Positions 1 to 8,495 of a stretch of 64,000 nt of DNA are shown here, one piece after another. The notes under the pieces are model-generated. The model worked only from the letters and a program-made list of their open reading frames with translations. It was not told the DNA's origin and made no database searches. Every line of letters begins with the position of its first letter. Position 1 is the first letter of the stretch. Both the position numbers and the translations under genes were made by a program. The DNA is from Novosphingobium jiangmenense (lineage in GTDB: Bacteria > Pseudomonadota > Alphaproteobacteria > Sphingomonadales > Sphingomonadaceae): the NCBI RefSeq assembly GCF_015694345.1, contig NZ_JADQDC010000001.1:434001-498000 (forward strand), written 5' to 3'.

Positions 1-199
1 GCGGGCCCAGCGGCACCGGCTGCTCGACGAGATAGGCCTCGCCATCGGTCATCATCAGTTCAGGCGTATGGGTCAGCTTGGCGAGGCCAGCGGCCACGCG
101 CGGCACCGGGCCGACGCCGGTCGCCACGATTTCGCCATTGCCCCGGAACGCTTCCGAACAGGCGACGATGCACAGGTCTACAAGAGTGATGTCGCTCAT
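1..199 (-). CDS. ipdB: CoA-transferase subunit beta (IpdB-like), partial
   Basis: This is the N-terminal 66 residues of a CoA-transferase family I beta subunit; the gene runs off the left edge. It starts ATG at 199, which overlaps the TGA of the alpha-subunit gene by one base (TGATG), the usual translational coupling of such pairs. The visible N-terminus (MSDITLVDLCIVACSEAFRG, then an EIVATGVGPVPRVAAGLAKL stretch) fits the beta subunit. In steroid degraders IpdAB opens the last steroid ring of a CoA-thioester intermediate by a retro-Claisen-type hydrolysis rather than transferring CoA. The assignment to IpdB rests mainly on its strongly IpdA-like partner. The catalytic region is outside the window. 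Confidence 0.8.
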   Translation of the reverse strand, partial: MSDITLVDLCIVACSEAFRGNGEIVATGVGPVPRVAAGLAKLTHTPELMMTDGEAYLVEQPVPLGP

Positions 200-1080
200 C
201 AGAAAATCGGCAGCGAGAGAGCCGCTACCGCCTCCTTTCCGCCAATGGATTCAAGATATTCGGCTTCCGATGCGCCGACGAAGCGGTCTGCCACGGCCGA
301 CCAGTCGCCCGGATCACGGGCAGCATCGGCGTAGGCCTTGAACGCCTTCATGTCCCAGCCATAGTGCGGGGGCATCGAGCTGGGATGCGCGCCGCAGGGC
401 ATCTCGACCACGCCCGAAACGAAGCAGCGCTCGAACAGGTTGTCCTGCGCGCCTTCGGGGTAATGGTCCTCCATGCGGTCGACCAGTTCCTCGCAGCTGA
501 CGTAGGTCTTTGCCGCAGCCTTGGCGAACCACTCGTCGTAATAGACGTCCGCGCCGAACACCTGCACGTTGCCGCGCCAGTCGCTGCGGTTGACGTGGAT
601 CAGCGCGGCATCGAGCTTGAGCGCAGGCATCGCGATCAGCGTCTCGCCGTCATCGTAAGGCGACTGCACGGTCTTCAATCCGCCAAGTTCGGCCAGATCG
701 GTACCGAGGCCGACACGGGTCGGCAGGAACGGCAGGCCGAACGCGGCGGCCTTGAGGCCCCACTGGAACATGCCTTCGTCCAGTTCCAGCACCTGCAGCG
801 CACCGCTTTCACGGCTCTTGCGGAACCACGGTTCGAGCGGAATGGCATCGAGGCTGACGAACGCGAAGACCAGCTTCTTCACCTTCCCCGCGGCACACAG
901 CATGCCGACATCGGCGCCGCCATAGGCGACCACGGTCAGGTCCTTGAGGTCGGAGCGCATGATCTCGCGGACCAGCGCCATCGGCTTGCGCCGCGGGCCC
1001 CAGCCGCCGATGCCGATGGTCATGCCATCGGAAAGCTGCGCGACGATCTCCGCCGCAGTCATCCGTTTATCTAGGCTCAC
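199..1080 (-). CDS. ipdA: CoA-transferase subunit alpha (IpdA-like)
   Basis: A 293-residue CoA-transferase family I alpha subunit. The N-terminal block (GMTIGIGGWGPRRKPMALVR, about residues 19-38) followed by LTVVAYGGADVGMLCAAGK closely resembles mycobacterial IpdA as I remember it, including the replacement of the usual CoA-transferase glycine loop. With IpdB it would hydrolytically open the cyclohexenedione (steroid C ring) of a HIP-derived CoA ester in the cytoplasm. It starts GTG at 1080, overlapping the upstream TGA (GTGA), with AGGAG about 8 bases before it inside the upstream gene. It is the third gene of an SDR-VOC-ipdA-ipdB operon. A generic glutaconate-type CoA-transferase is the alternative. 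Confidence 0.88.
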   Translation of the reverse strand: MSLDKRMTAAEIVAQLSDGMTIGIGGWGPRRKPMALVREIMRSDLKDLTVVAYGGADVGMLCAAGKVKKLVFAFVSLDAIPLEPWFRKSRESGALQVLELDEGMFQWGLKAAAFGLPFLPTRVGLGTDLAELGGLKTVQSPYDDGETLIAMPALKLDAALIHVNRSDWRGNVQVFGADVYYDEWFAKAAAKTYVSCEELVDRMEDHYPEGAQDNLFERCFVSGVVEMPCGAHPSSMPPHYGWDMKAFKAYADAARDPGDWSAVADRFVGASEAEYLESIGGKEAVAALSLPIF

Positions 1081-2000
1081 GCCTGTTCTCCTGCCTGTTC
1101 TTCAAGCGCCTTCTGCCATGCCCAGACATGGCCCCATTCGCTGGGAATCAGGTGCGCGGTCGGTGTCCAGTTGGTCGGGTCGATCACCAGCGGATCGGCC
1201 CCGATCTCGATATCGAAGCCCGATGGCGTCTGCATGTAGAAGCCGAAGGTCTGATCGTTGACGTGGCGCCCGATCGAAGCGCTCTCGGGCACCTTGTTGA
1301 GGCGCATCCGGTCGTAGCACTTGCCGACGTCGCTCTGCGTCTTCATCTCCAGCATCAGGTGAATGCAGGCCGAAGGCGGCACCGGCATCTCGGCAATGGC
1401 GACCGAGTGATGGCGGCCGTTGTCGGCATGCATGAAGGCAAAGCCCATGCCCGGATCGTTGGGATCGTCCGAGAAGCGGAAGCGCGGGATGTCGGTATCG
1501 TGGAAACCGATGGCCTTGTAGAAGGCATGGGCCTCGTCGAAGTTGGGCGTGGCGAACACGGCATGTCCCATGCCCATGTCCCCGGTCACGAAACCGCTGA
1601 CGCCTGCCGGCGAAACGAATGCCACCTGATCGCGCGTGTCGCCGTGGAAGAATTCGAGGCCGTTGCCCGAAGGATCGCTGGTGGCAAAGAACGCCGTCAC
1701 GCCACGCGCCCTGGCCCCTTCCGCATCGCCGTCGACGATCTCGCGGCCGAGCCCGGCAATCGTCTCGCGCAGCGCGGCCAGCTCCGCCGCATCGCCCACT
1801 TCATAGGCCGCAGCGACCAGCTGGTCGCCCTCGCCGCGCTCCACCCAGAAGCGGAACGGGCGGTCGTCGATACGGTATGCCGCCACGCCTTCGCGCGGCG
1901 CATCGGCCCGCATCGTTCCGACCACCTGCGTCATGAAGTGGTCCCAGGCCTCAGCCTTGGCGGTTTCGATCCTGACATAGCCTAAAGCCTTGATGCCCAT
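1077..2000 (-). CDS. Extradiol ring-cleavage dioxygenase (VOC, HsaC/BphC-like)
   Basis: A 307-residue type I extradiol dioxygenase with two VOC modules (about 1-125 and 140-285). The Fe(II) ligands are visible: His146 (MGMGH), His214 (ACIH) and Glu265 (FDIE), with the conserved catalytic His pair at 197-198 (GRHHS). Family members insert O2 next to a catechol hydroxyl (meta cleavage), for example 3,4-DHSA in steroid degradation. The gene lies six bases after the SDR and overlaps ipdA by four bases. A second paralogue is at 16939-17859. With ipdAB beside it a steroid-derived catechol is the likely substrate, but the sequence alone does not distinguish this from another catechol. Confidence 0.85.
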   Translation of the reverse strand: MGIKALGYVRIETAKAEAWDHFMTQVVGTMRADAPREGVAAYRIDDRPFRFWVERGEGDQLVAAAYEVGDAAELAALRETIAGLGREIVDGDAEGARARGVTAFFATSDPSGNGLEFFHGDTRDQVAFVSPAGVSGFVTGDMGMGHAVFATPNFDEAHAFYKAIGFHDTDIPRFRFSDDPNDPGMGFAFMHADNGRHHSVAIAEMPVPPSACIHLMLEMKTQSDVGKCYDRMRLNKVPESASIGRHVNDQTFGFYMQTPSGFDIEIGADPLVIDPTNWTPTAHLIPSEWGHVWAWQKALEEQAGEQA

Positions 2001-2006
2001 GGCCGG

Positions 2007-2768
2007 TTATCCTTTCACGAGGTCGAGGAAGTAGGGCCTCTCGCCCCCTCCATCGACGTTGATGCGTGCGCCGCTCACCCATGAGGCGAGGCTCGAGCTC
2101 AGCCACAGCACGGCGCCCGCGATGTCCATTCCAGTGCCCATGCGCTGCAACGGCAGCGACCGGGCGACAGCGGCCTGCGCCTCGACATCGCCATAGGTTT
2201 CTTCCGAAGTCTCGGTCTGCATCAGCCCGACGATGATCGCGTTGACGCGCACGCCGTCCGGGCCCCACTCCTGCGCCAGGCTCTGCGTCAGGCTGAGCAG
2301 CCCCGCCTTCGCCGCGCCGTATGCTGCAGTCATCGGCGAGGGACGGATGCCCGATACGCTGGCGATGTTGACGATGCTGCCCGCGCCCGCCTTCGCCATG
2401 TGGGCATAGGCATATTGCGACATGTACATCGCCGAATGCAGGTTCAGCTTCACGATTGCGTCAAAGAAGCGCGGGCTGGCCGTGGCGGGAGCCTGCGGCG
2501 AGCCGCCCGCGTTGTTGACGAGGATGTCGATGCGGCCATGCTGCGCCGCCACCGCCTCGACCAGCGCCTCGGCCTGTTCGGGATCGCGGATGTCGGCGGC
2601 GCGGAAGGCAATGCCTGCAGGCGGGTCGGCAGGTTCGCTGCGCCCGCACACCGTCACAGCGGCACCGGCCTTCGCCAGCGCCTCGGCAATGTGCCGGCCG
2701 AGCCCGCGCGTACCGCCGGTGACGATCGCGACCTTGCCCGACAGATCGATGTGATCAGTGCCCTGCAC
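2007..2768 (-). CDS. Short-chain dehydrogenase/reductase
   Basis: A classical SDR of 253 residues: nucleotide-binding TGGTRGLG at 17-24, NNAG in the middle, a YGAAK catalytic motif and a C-terminal NVDGG. I place the start at GTG 2768 because AGGGAGA lies about 8 bases upstream. The open frame extends to a TTG at 2834, but that would run into the conserved promoter element at 2833-2910. It is the first gene of the operon with the extradiol dioxygenase and ipdAB, which resembles the SDR genes accompanying ipdAB in actinobacteria. It probably oxidises or reduces a hydroxy/oxo group on the substrate or a CoA intermediate; the exact substrate is unknown. Confidence 0.85.
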   Translation of the reverse strand: MQGTDHIDLSGKVAIVTGGTRGLGRHIAEALAKAGAAVTVCGRSEPADPPAGIAFRAADIRDPEQAEALVEAVAAQHGRIDILVNNAGGSPQAPATASPRFFDAIVKLNLHSAMYMSQYAYAHMAKAGAGSIVNIASVSGIRPSPMTAAYGAAKAGLLSLTQSLAQEWGPDGVRVNAIIVGLMQTETSEETYGDVEAQAAVARSLPLQRMGTGMDIAGAVLWLSSSLASWVSGARINVDGGGERPYFLDLVKG

Positions 2769-2832
2769 GGGGCCGCTCTCCCTTTGCCTTTTCGATGCCC
2801 GCCAAGCTTGCATCAACAGATTCGAAATCGCC

Positions 2833-2910
2833 AATATCGAAAGGCGATTGGGTTTTCAATTGACGATTTGCGTATCCAATGCAATTGGAAATTACGAATG
2901 CAGTGCAGAA
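2833..2910. promoter_or_regulatory. Divergent promoter element, copy A of a duplicated ~78-bp block
   Basis: This block aligns without gaps to 50924-51001. Shared runs include AATATCGAAAG, TTGACGATTTGCGTATCC and AAATTACGAATGCAG at identical spacing. It sits between the SDR-ipdAB operon (minus) and the kstD-like gene (plus) and contains the long dyad at 2869-2898. It probably carries the operator and part of the promoter for one or both directions. Confidence 0.7.
2869..2898. promoter_or_regulatory. Long-dyad operator candidate, site 1
   Basis: TGCGTA at 2869-2874 and TACGAA at 2893-2898 are separated by exactly 18 bases. This matches 11 of 12 arm positions of the shared TGCGTA-N18-TACGCA dyad. 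It lies about 115 bases from both divergent start codons. Confidence 0.65.
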
Positions 2911-3002
2911 ATGCGAAAAATGAGTCGGGCCGGCCCATTCTCGGGCCAGCCTCTGAACGGCGGGCAAAACGATCCGCCACGGCTTGGGAGCGGAAGACCG
3001 GA

Positions 3003-4457
3003 ATGACAGCCTATTCACAGCATCGACCCCTGCCCATCGAGCAGGTCCCGCAGTGGGATTTCGATACTGACGTCGCCATCATCGGCTTTGGCGCGACCGG
3101 CGCCTGTGCCGCGATAGAAGCGCGCGTCGCGGGCGCGCGCGTGATGCTGTTCGAACGCAGCTCGGGCAGCGGCGGCGCATCGGCGCTATCGGGTGGCGAG
3201 ATCTACATCGGCGGCGGCACCGATGCGCAGAAGGCCGCAGGGTTCGAAGACACGGTCGAGGACTTCACCGCATACCTCAAGCTTGCTGGAGGTCCGTGCG
3301 CCGATGATGCCAAGTGCGAACGCTATGGCCGCGAGGCCCTTGCCCACTACCAGTGGCTCAAGGACCAAGGCGTGCCCTATCGCGGCAATTACCTGCCCGG
3401 CAAGGTGATCGAGCCGACGGACGATTCCACACTGATCTGGTCGGGCAGCGAAGCCGCCGCTCCTTTCTACAAGAGCGCCAAGCCCGCGCCGCGTGGCCAC
3501 GTCATCCAGCACATGGGCTGGGGCGGCGGGCGTCCGCTGGTCGACATCCTCGAAGCCCGCGCCCGCGATCTCGGCACCGAGATCCACGTCGATGCCCGCG
3601 CCGTCGCGCTGATCACCGACGGCACCCGCGTGGCCGGTGCCGTCGTGCGCATCGACAACAAGGACCGCTTCGTCCGCGCGCACAAGGGCGTGGTGCTGGC
3701 CACCGGCGGCTTCGTGTTCAACGACGCGATGCGCCGCAAGTACTGCCCCGACAGCTTCCGCGTGAACAGCCCGATCGGCGACAAGGACGATGGCATCGGC
3801 ATCGAACTCGGCGCATCGGTCGGCGGCGATCCGATCCACATGGACCAGTTCTTCACCACCTGCCCGTGGACGATCCCGGCGGACCAGGCCCATGGCGTGT
3901 TCGTCAACGTGGCTGGCCAGCGCTTCATCAACGAGGATTGCTACCACGGTCGCGTCAGCCGCTGCGCCGTCGACCAGCCCGGCGGCAAGGTCTACCTCCT
4001 GCTCGACAGCGCCCACTTCGAACAACCGCTCGATCTTGCCGGCATCACCATCGCCGGCACAGGTGAGACCTGGGAAGAGGTCGAGGCCGAACTCGAAATG
4101 CCGGCAGGCACGCTTTCGGCGACGATGGCCTTCTACAACGAACACGCCCGCAACGGCAGCGACCCGCTGTTCGACAAGCAGGCCCCGATCCTGAAACCCT
4201 TGGACCAGTCGCCCTTCGTCGCGCTCGAATGCAATTTCGAGACGAGCTACTTCAGCTTCTTCACCTTGGGCGGTCTCAAGACCACGGCCGATGCCGAAGT
4301 GCTGGACCGCGCCGGACAGCCGATCCCCGGCCTTTTCGCGGCGGGCCGCTGCACTTCGGGCCTGCCTGCCTGGGGCCACGGCTATTCCTCGGGGATGAGC
4401 CTTGCCGACTGCACCTTCTTCGGCCGCTACGCCGGTCGCAACGCGGCTTCCGCCTGA
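3003..4457 (+). CDS. FAD-dependent 3-ketosteroid dehydrogenase-like flavoprotein (Delta4-KSTD type)
   Basis: A 484-residue flavoprotein of the fumarate reductase/KSTD fold. FAD site GFGATG is at 28-33, SALSGGEIYIGGGT at 60-73, and PGLFAAGRCTSG plus a GYSSGMSL stretch lie near the C-terminus. The GGEIYxGGGT block and C-terminal FTLGGL/AAGRCTSG blocks resemble Rhodococcus 3-ketosteroid Delta4-(5alpha)-dehydrogenase as I remember it, more than the longer Delta1 enzymes. It would introduce a C4-C5 double bond into a 3-ketosteroid and pass electrons to an unknown acceptor. The start is ATG 3003 with GGGAG 12 bases upstream; the open frame continues far upstream but only as antisense of the SDR. 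A strong hairpin follows at 4462-4498. Confidence 0.85.
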   Translation: MTAYSQHRPLPIEQVPQWDFDTDVAIIGFGATGACAAIEARVAGARVMLFERSSGSGGASALSGGEIYIGGGTDAQKAAGFEDTVEDFTAYLKLAGGPCADDAKCERYGREALAHYQWLKDQGVPYRGNYLPGKVIEPTDDSTLIWSGSEAAAPFYKSAKPAPRGHVIQHMGWGGGRPLVDILEARARDLGTEIHVDARAVALITDGTRVAGAVVRIDNKDRFVRAHKGVVLATGGFVFNDAMRRKYCPDSFRVNSPIGDKDDGIGIELGASVGGDPIHMDQFFTTCPWTIPADQAHGVFVNVAGQRFINEDCYHGRVSRCAVDQPGGKVYLLLDSAHFEQPLDLAGITIAGTGETWEEVEAELEMPAGTLSATMAFYNEHARNGSDPLFDKQAPILKPLDQSPFVALECNFETSYFSFFTLGGLKTTADAEVLDRAGQPIPGLFAAGRCTSGLPAWGHGYSSGMSLADCTFFGRYAGRNAASA

Positions 4458-4461
4458 GAAC

Positions 4462-4498
4462 TGCAAGCACCTCGCGTACCGATCGCGGGGTGCTTGCA
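4462..4498 (+). terminator. Hairpin terminator after kstD-like gene
   Basis: Fifteen-base arms starting TGCAAGCACC (4462-4476) and ending GGTGCTTGCA (4484-4498) pair with one G-U wobble around a 7-base loop. Only a short T run follows, so intrinsic termination is plausible rather than certain. Confidence 0.6.
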
Positions 4499-4514
4499 AG
4501 CGCGGGCATTTTCG

Positions 4515-4530
4515 ATAAGTCAGCACTTAC
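4515..4530. promoter_or_regulatory. Short-palindrome operator candidate, aldo/keto reductase
   Basis: ATAAGTC-AG-CACTTAC matches 12 of 14 arm positions of GTAAGTG-NN-CACTTAC. It ends 21 bases before the start codon of the aldo/keto reductase, a position that suits a repressor. Confidence 0.55.
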
Positions 4531-4551
4531 ATGTCTAGAAGGATTCCCGGA

Positions 4552-5514
4552 ATGCTCCAGAAGGTCACGCTGAACAACACCGACCTCACCGTCAGCCGCC
4601 TGTGCTATGGCACCAACATGCTCGGCTGGATGCTCGACCAGGGCAAGTCCAACGCCATCCTCGACACCTTCGCGGGGCTTGGCGGCAACTTCATCGACAC
4701 CGCCCGCTCCTATGGCGACTGGATGCCCGACGCCCCCATCGGCGCGAGCGAGCGCGCCGTCGGCGCGTGGCTCAAGGGGCAGAAGCGCGAGGACTTCGTC
4801 ATCGCCACCAAGGGCGGCTTCTTCGACATGCGCGTGGGCGACTATCGCAACCGCGTGACGCCCGATGACGTCGCCACCGACCTTGCGCAGAGCCTCGACC
4901 ACCTCGGCATCGACAGCATCGACCTCTACTTCCTCCACATGGACAACCCGGAAAGCCCGGTCGAACCGATCATCGACGCGCTGATCGCCCATCGCGAGGC
5001 CGGCCGCATCCGCCACTTCGCGGCGTCCAACTGGGCCGCTGACCGCATCGCCGCCGCCAACGCCTACGCCGCTTCGCTCGGCAAGCCAGGCTTCGTCGCC
5101 TCGGAGACCTTCTGGGGCCTTGCCGTCCCCGATGTCGCTGCCGCCGCGCAGCAAGGTTACCAGCACTACTACGAGGGCGAGTACGAAGGCCTCCACGCCG
5201 CCGGCCTGCCGATCGTCGCCTATGCCGCGCAATCAGGCGGTTACTTCACCAAGCTCGCCGCCGGTTCAGTCGGCGAGCAGCTTGCCGCACGCTATGCCAA
5301 TCCGGTGAACGATCGTCGCTTCGCCGTGGTCCAGGCGCTGGCAGCAAAGCACGGCGTCTCGATCAACGAGATCGCGCTGGCCTACCTGCTCAGCCAGCCC
5401 AACCAGACCATCGCCATCTTCGGCGGCTCCTCGCCCGAGCAGGTGACCGACAGCGCCAAGGCCGACGCCCTGACGCTGCGCCCGGACGAACTCGCCGCCC
5501 TGCGCGACGCCTGA
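4552..5514 (+). CDS. Aldo/keto reductase
   Basis: A 320-residue AKR (beta/alpha)8 barrel with the catalytic tetrad Asp49, Tyr54, Lys87 and His129 all visible (NFIDTARSYG, IATKGG, DLYFLHMD). It would carry out NADPH-dependent reduction of a ketone or aldehyde. ATG 4552 is preferred over the in-frame ATG 4531 because AGAAGGA lies 8 bases before it and the operator palindrome ends at 4530. It is a single-gene unit between a terminator and a convergent isomerase gene. Some AKRs are hydroxysteroid dehydrogenases, but this sequence looks like the general oxidoreductase type, so its substrate remains open. Confidence 0.88.
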   Translation: MLQKVTLNNTDLTVSRLCYGTNMLGWMLDQGKSNAILDTFAGLGGNFIDTARSYGDWMPDAPIGASERAVGAWLKGQKREDFVIATKGGFFDMRVGDYRNRVTPDDVATDLAQSLDHLGIDSIDLYFLHMDNPESPVEPIIDALIAHREAGRIRHFAASNWAADRIAAANAYAASLGKPGFVASETFWGLAVPDVAAAAQQGYQHYYEGEYEGLHAAGLPIVAYAAQSGGYFTKLAAGSVGEQLAARYANPVNDRRFAVVQALAAKHGVSINEIALAYLLSQPNQTIAIFGGSSPEQVTDSAKADALTLRPDELAALRDA

Positions 5515-5530
5515 CCCTACCGCCCAGACC

Positions 5531-6331
5531 CTAACGCAACGCCGCGCGCGCGCTGTCCACGGCGCGTCGCGCGCGCATTGCGGTGGCTTCGCTGCCGACT
5601 GCGTGATTGCGCGGGATCTCCACGCTCACCGGGCAACCCGCAGGCAGCGCACGAACGAAGCCTGCAACGTCGAAATCCCCCTCGCCGCACAGCAAGCGCT
5701 CGCAGGATGCTTCCAGCTCGGCGTTCTCTGGTGCCTGCGCGGGGCCATCGGCAATCTGCCCGTAGAGCACACAGCCCTCCGGCACCGCCGCCAGTTCGGC
5801 AATCGACCCGCCCGAGCGCATCAGGTGCAGCAGGTCGACATTGATCCCGACCTGCCCCGGCCGCGCCACTTGGCCGACCAGCTCCAGCGCCGCCGCCAAT
5901 GACGGCACCTGGCTCGGCGGATAGAACTCCACGCCGACCCTCAACCCGAAGCCCTCGGCCATGTCGCAGAAGCGCCCGAAGGTATCGAGCCGCCGCGCCG
6001 GATCGCGATCATAGAGCAGTGCATTGATCAGCCCTGCGCCAAGTTCGCCTGCGCACTCCATCGCCGTGGCAAAGGCAGACACGTCAGTCCGGCCCGTGAG
6101 CGTGAACGGATAGGCAAGGTCGAGCGACACGCCGAGATCGTCCATCACGCGCCGGGTTTCGGCCCGCGCTCCCCGGTCGCCGTAGATGTCGAACTTCGGC
6201 ATCAGCGGCAGGACGTCCATCGGCTCCATGAACAGGCACATGCCATCGCACCCCGCGTCCCGCGCGGCTTGTGCCAGCTGGACCGGCGTGGTGTCGATGG
6301 CGGTGATATGGTCGAGTGCGAAACGCTGCAT
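5531..6331 (-). CDS. Sugar phosphate isomerase/epimerase-like TIM-barrel protein
   Basis: A 266-residue xylose-isomerase-like TIM-barrel protein. Candidate metal ligands sit in the typical order: VGVEFYP, INVDLLHL, YGQIAD and VSVEIPR (Glu, Asp, Gln/Asp, Glu). Family members isomerise or epimerise sugars, but in catabolic clusters relatives also act on non-sugar hydroxy-ketones. It is convergent with the aldo/keto reductase (16-base gap) and divergent from an unknown gene across a region holding two operator-like motifs. The role here is unknown; a link to the GH3/GH78 sugars or to a steroid ketol isomerisation is speculation. Confidence 0.75.
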   Translation of the reverse strand: MQRFALDHITAIDTTPVQLAQAARDAGCDGMCLFMEPMDVLPLMPKFDIYGDRGARAETRRVMDDLGVSLDLAYPFTLTGRTDVSAFATAMECAGELGAGLINALLYDRDPARRLDTFGRFCDMAEGFGLRVGVEFYPPSQVPSLAAALELVGQVARPGQVGINVDLLHLMRSGGSIAELAAVPEGCVLYGQIADGPAQAPENAELEASCERLLCGEGDFDVAGFVRALPAGCPVSVEIPRNHAVGSEATAMRARRAVDSARAALR

Positions 6332-6373
6332 ACCGGTGTGCCTATCCCCTCATGACTAGCCACGCCACCGTTT

Positions 6374-6403
6374 TGCGATACGCAAATGGTGGATCGTGAC
6401 GCA
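6374..6403. promoter_or_regulatory. Long-dyad operator candidate, site 2
   Basis: TGCGAT-N18-GACGCA matches 9 of 12 arm positions, the weakest of the set. It overlaps an inverted repeat, TTTGCG-ATA-CGCAAA, flanked by CCACC and GGTGG (6365-6392), so the region is clearly structured. It lies between the isomerase and the unknown gene at 6541. Confidence 0.5.
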
Positions 6404-6455
6404 TATCGGCCCTCAACCTTCGGAACAGAGCATAATACGTCATACGCGAATTATC

Positions 6456-6471
6456 ATTAGTGCTTACTTAC
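6456..6471. promoter_or_regulatory. Short-palindrome operator candidate, unknown gene
   Basis: ATTAGTG-CT-TACTTAC matches 11 of 14 arm positions of GTAAGTG-NN-CACTTAC. It lies 69 bases upstream of the start at 6541 and is the weakest member of that set. Confidence 0.4.
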
Positions 6472-6540
6472 AAATGTTGCGAGACGCGCTCCTCGCTGTT
6501 AGGCTGGTGCTGAAAACAGCTTTGAGAGGACAGCCCACCC

Positions 6541-7233
6541 ATGGCCACGACCGCACCCGATACTGCAAGCACCGCCATCACCGATGGCGGGTTGTCGATG
6601 GGCCACCTCGCACTGCACTACGGCAAGCCCGAAGACGGCCCGCTCGCCTCGCGCCTGCTGCAGATCGCAGGCCTTAAGGAAACGCAGGTCCTGCCCCTGC
6701 CCCATGGCAATTTCTATCGCTTTGTCGTTTCGGGCAATCACTTCGCGCGGGGCGATGGCATCGTCTACCTCTCCTGCCTGCCTGAACCGCAACAGCAACT
6801 GATCGCCGCGATCCATCAGGCGTTGCGCGTTGGCAGCGATGATGAGCATGAGGCGGTCACGGCCTACCGCGCCATGATGGCGCAGGATTTCGAAGCCAGT
6901 TTCCACTTCGGCTTCCTTGTCGAATCGCTTGAAGAACTGGAAAGTATGGTCCTGACATTATCGGATCTTGCCGAGAACGACCCCGCCTTCAAGGGCCGCC
7001 TCAACATCGGGATGAACCGCGCTCGCCGTGGTGATGACGCGATAGACGCCCGGCTCGATTCATCGCCCGTTTTTGGCAAGGCCACCCGCTATGCCTATGG
7101 CGCGGGCGGCGTGCAGATTTTTGTCGAAACCGATCTGCTGCGCGCAGGCCAGCTTGGTGAAACCATGGTGCTCGAATTCGACTACGTCTTCCCCGACAAG
7201 CAGAGCCACATCCTCTCGGTGGTCGAGCTCTGA
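6541..7233 (+). CDS. Conserved-looking protein of unknown function
   Basis: A 230-residue soluble protein I do not recognise. It has no signal peptide or membrane segment. It shows a mixed alpha/beta composition, a central acidic helix-prone stretch (LVESLEELESMVLTLSDLAE) and a beta-rich C-terminus (TRYAYGAGGVQIFVETD). No cofactor or metal motif is evident. The start ATG 6541 has GAGAGGA about 11 bases upstream. It is transcribed alone, divergent from the isomerase, and shares both candidate operators with catabolic genes in this window, so a function in the same pathway is likely by context only. Confidence 0.7.
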   Translation: MATTAPDTASTAITDGGLSMGHLALHYGKPEDGPLASRLLQIAGLKETQVLPLPHGNFYRFVVSGNHFARGDGIVYLSCLPEPQQQLIAAIHQALRVGSDDEHEAVTAYRAMMAQDFEASFHFGFLVESLEELESMVLTLSDLAENDPAFKGRLNIGMNRARRGDDAIDARLDSSPVFGKATRYAYGAGGVQIFVETDLLRAGQLGETMVLEFDYVFPDKQSHILSVVEL

Positions 7234-7250
7234 TCCTGCTAGGCGGGAGG

Positions 7251-8495
7251 TCAGGCGGCGGCACGTTTCGCCGCCACCTCCCACTGCAGGCGCAGCGCGG
7301 TAAAGCCCATCACCGATCCGCCGAACACCGATCCCGCCGGTTGCTCGTCGGCCAGCTTGAACTCTGGAATCCGCCGCAGCCATTGTTGCAGCGAAACCAT
7401 CACCTCGCGCTTGGCCAGCACCGAACCGATGCAGCGATGCGGGCCGACGCCGAAGGTCAGGTGCACGTTCACCTCACGGTCGAGATCGATCACCTGCGGC
7501 GCCTTGAACACGCGCGGATCGCGGTTGGCGACGGTGTTGGGCAGGACAACGCGGTCATTGCGCCTGAACTGCACGCCGCGATATTCGCAATCGTGCGTCA
7601 CCCGGCGGAACAGGTTCGACACCGCGTTGATCCGCATCAGCTCCTCGATCCCGCGCAGGAAGCCGTCGGGATCGTCGAGCCGGTCGCGGAAGTGCTTTTG
7701 CGCAGCCGGGGTCGTGGCGAGGTAGCGCCAGATATAGGCCATCGTGTTGGTCACGGTGTCGAGGCCCGCCACGAACAGCAGGAACCCGCAGTTGAGGATG
7801 TCCTCCCACGGATGCTGCGCGCCATTCTCATCGCGCGCCATCACGATTTGCGTGGCGATGTCGTTGCCGGGATTGCGCTTCTTCTCGCGGAACAGCTGGT
7901 CGAGCACGGCATAGATCTCGCCGATGTTCTGCGCCCGCGCTGCGGGGTCGGTGCTGCGGAAGAATGTGTTGGCCAGCGCGAGGAATGCGTCCAGCCGCTC
8001 CTCGGGCAGCCCGAAGAGATAGAGGAAGGTTCCGGTCGGGTAACGCTCGGCGAAGTCGGTGATGAAGTCGCAGGCACCCCGCTCGGCAAAGCCGTCGATC
8101 AGCACCGCCGCGCGCCGCTCCAGCTCGCCCATCATGCCGCGCACAGCCGTCGGCGTGAACATCGGCGCGAGCAGGCGGCGGAACACGTTGTGCGCCGGCG
8201 GGTCGACGCCCTGCGGCTGGACCACCGGGAACGGTTCGATCGGCGGCACCGGCGTCTGGTAGGTCGAAAACACCGAATGGTCGCGATAGGCCTCGACAAT
8301 GTCCTCGTAGCGCAGGAACACCCAGTGCCCGCCATTGTGCGGGGTATAGAAGATGTCGGGCACGCCCCGGCGCACCAGATCGTGCCAGATCTCGGCAGGG
8401 TCGGAAACGCCCTCGGGGATGTGGAACATGTCGAAGTCGACCATGCGCTCGGGCGGCACGTGATCGGGCGGCGATGGCTGGAACAGCAAGGTCAT
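7251..8495 (-). CDS. Cytochrome P450
   Basis: A 414-residue soluble bacterial P450. The I-helix oxygen-activation motif AGLDT is at 243-247, ExxR at 285-288 and the heme loop FGVGPHRCIG at 348-357 with Cys355 as the iron ligand. It starts ATG 8495, overlapping the ferredoxin stop by four bases (ATGA); the open frame continues upstream only through the ferredoxin. It would hydroxylate a hydrophobic substrate with electrons from that ferredoxin; no ferredoxin reductase is in the window. Sphingomonad P450s of this kind hydroxylate steroids, for example the estrogen 4-hydroxylase described in Novosphingobium tardaugens. Whether this is an orthologue cannot be decided here. Confidence 0.93.
   Translation of the reverse strand: MTLLFQPSPPDHVPPERMVDFDMFHIPEGVSDPAEIWHDLVRRGVPDIFYTPHNGGHWVFLRYEDIVEAYRDHSVFSTYQTPVPPIEPFPVVQPQGVDPPAHNVFRRLLAPMFTPTAVRGMMGELERRAAVLIDGFAERGACDFITDFAERYPTGTFLYLFGLPEERLDAFLALANTFFRSTDPAARAQNIGEIYAVLDQLFREKKRNPGNDIATQIVMARDENGAQHPWEDILNCGFLLFVAGLDTVTNTMAYIWRYLATTPAAQKHFRDRLDDPDGFLRGIEELMRINAVSNLFRRVTHDCEYRGVQFRRNDRVVLPNTVANRDPRVFKAPQVIDLDREVNVHLTFGVGPHRCIGSVLAKREVMVSLQQWLRRIPEFKLADEQPAGSVFGGSVMGFTALRLQWEVAAKRAAA

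Noticed and set aside
2400..3002. N-terminal extension of the KSTD-like open frame
   Set aside because: It is antisense to the SDR gene and crosses the conserved promoter block. ATG 3003 has a ribosome-binding site and a normal flavoprotein N-terminus.
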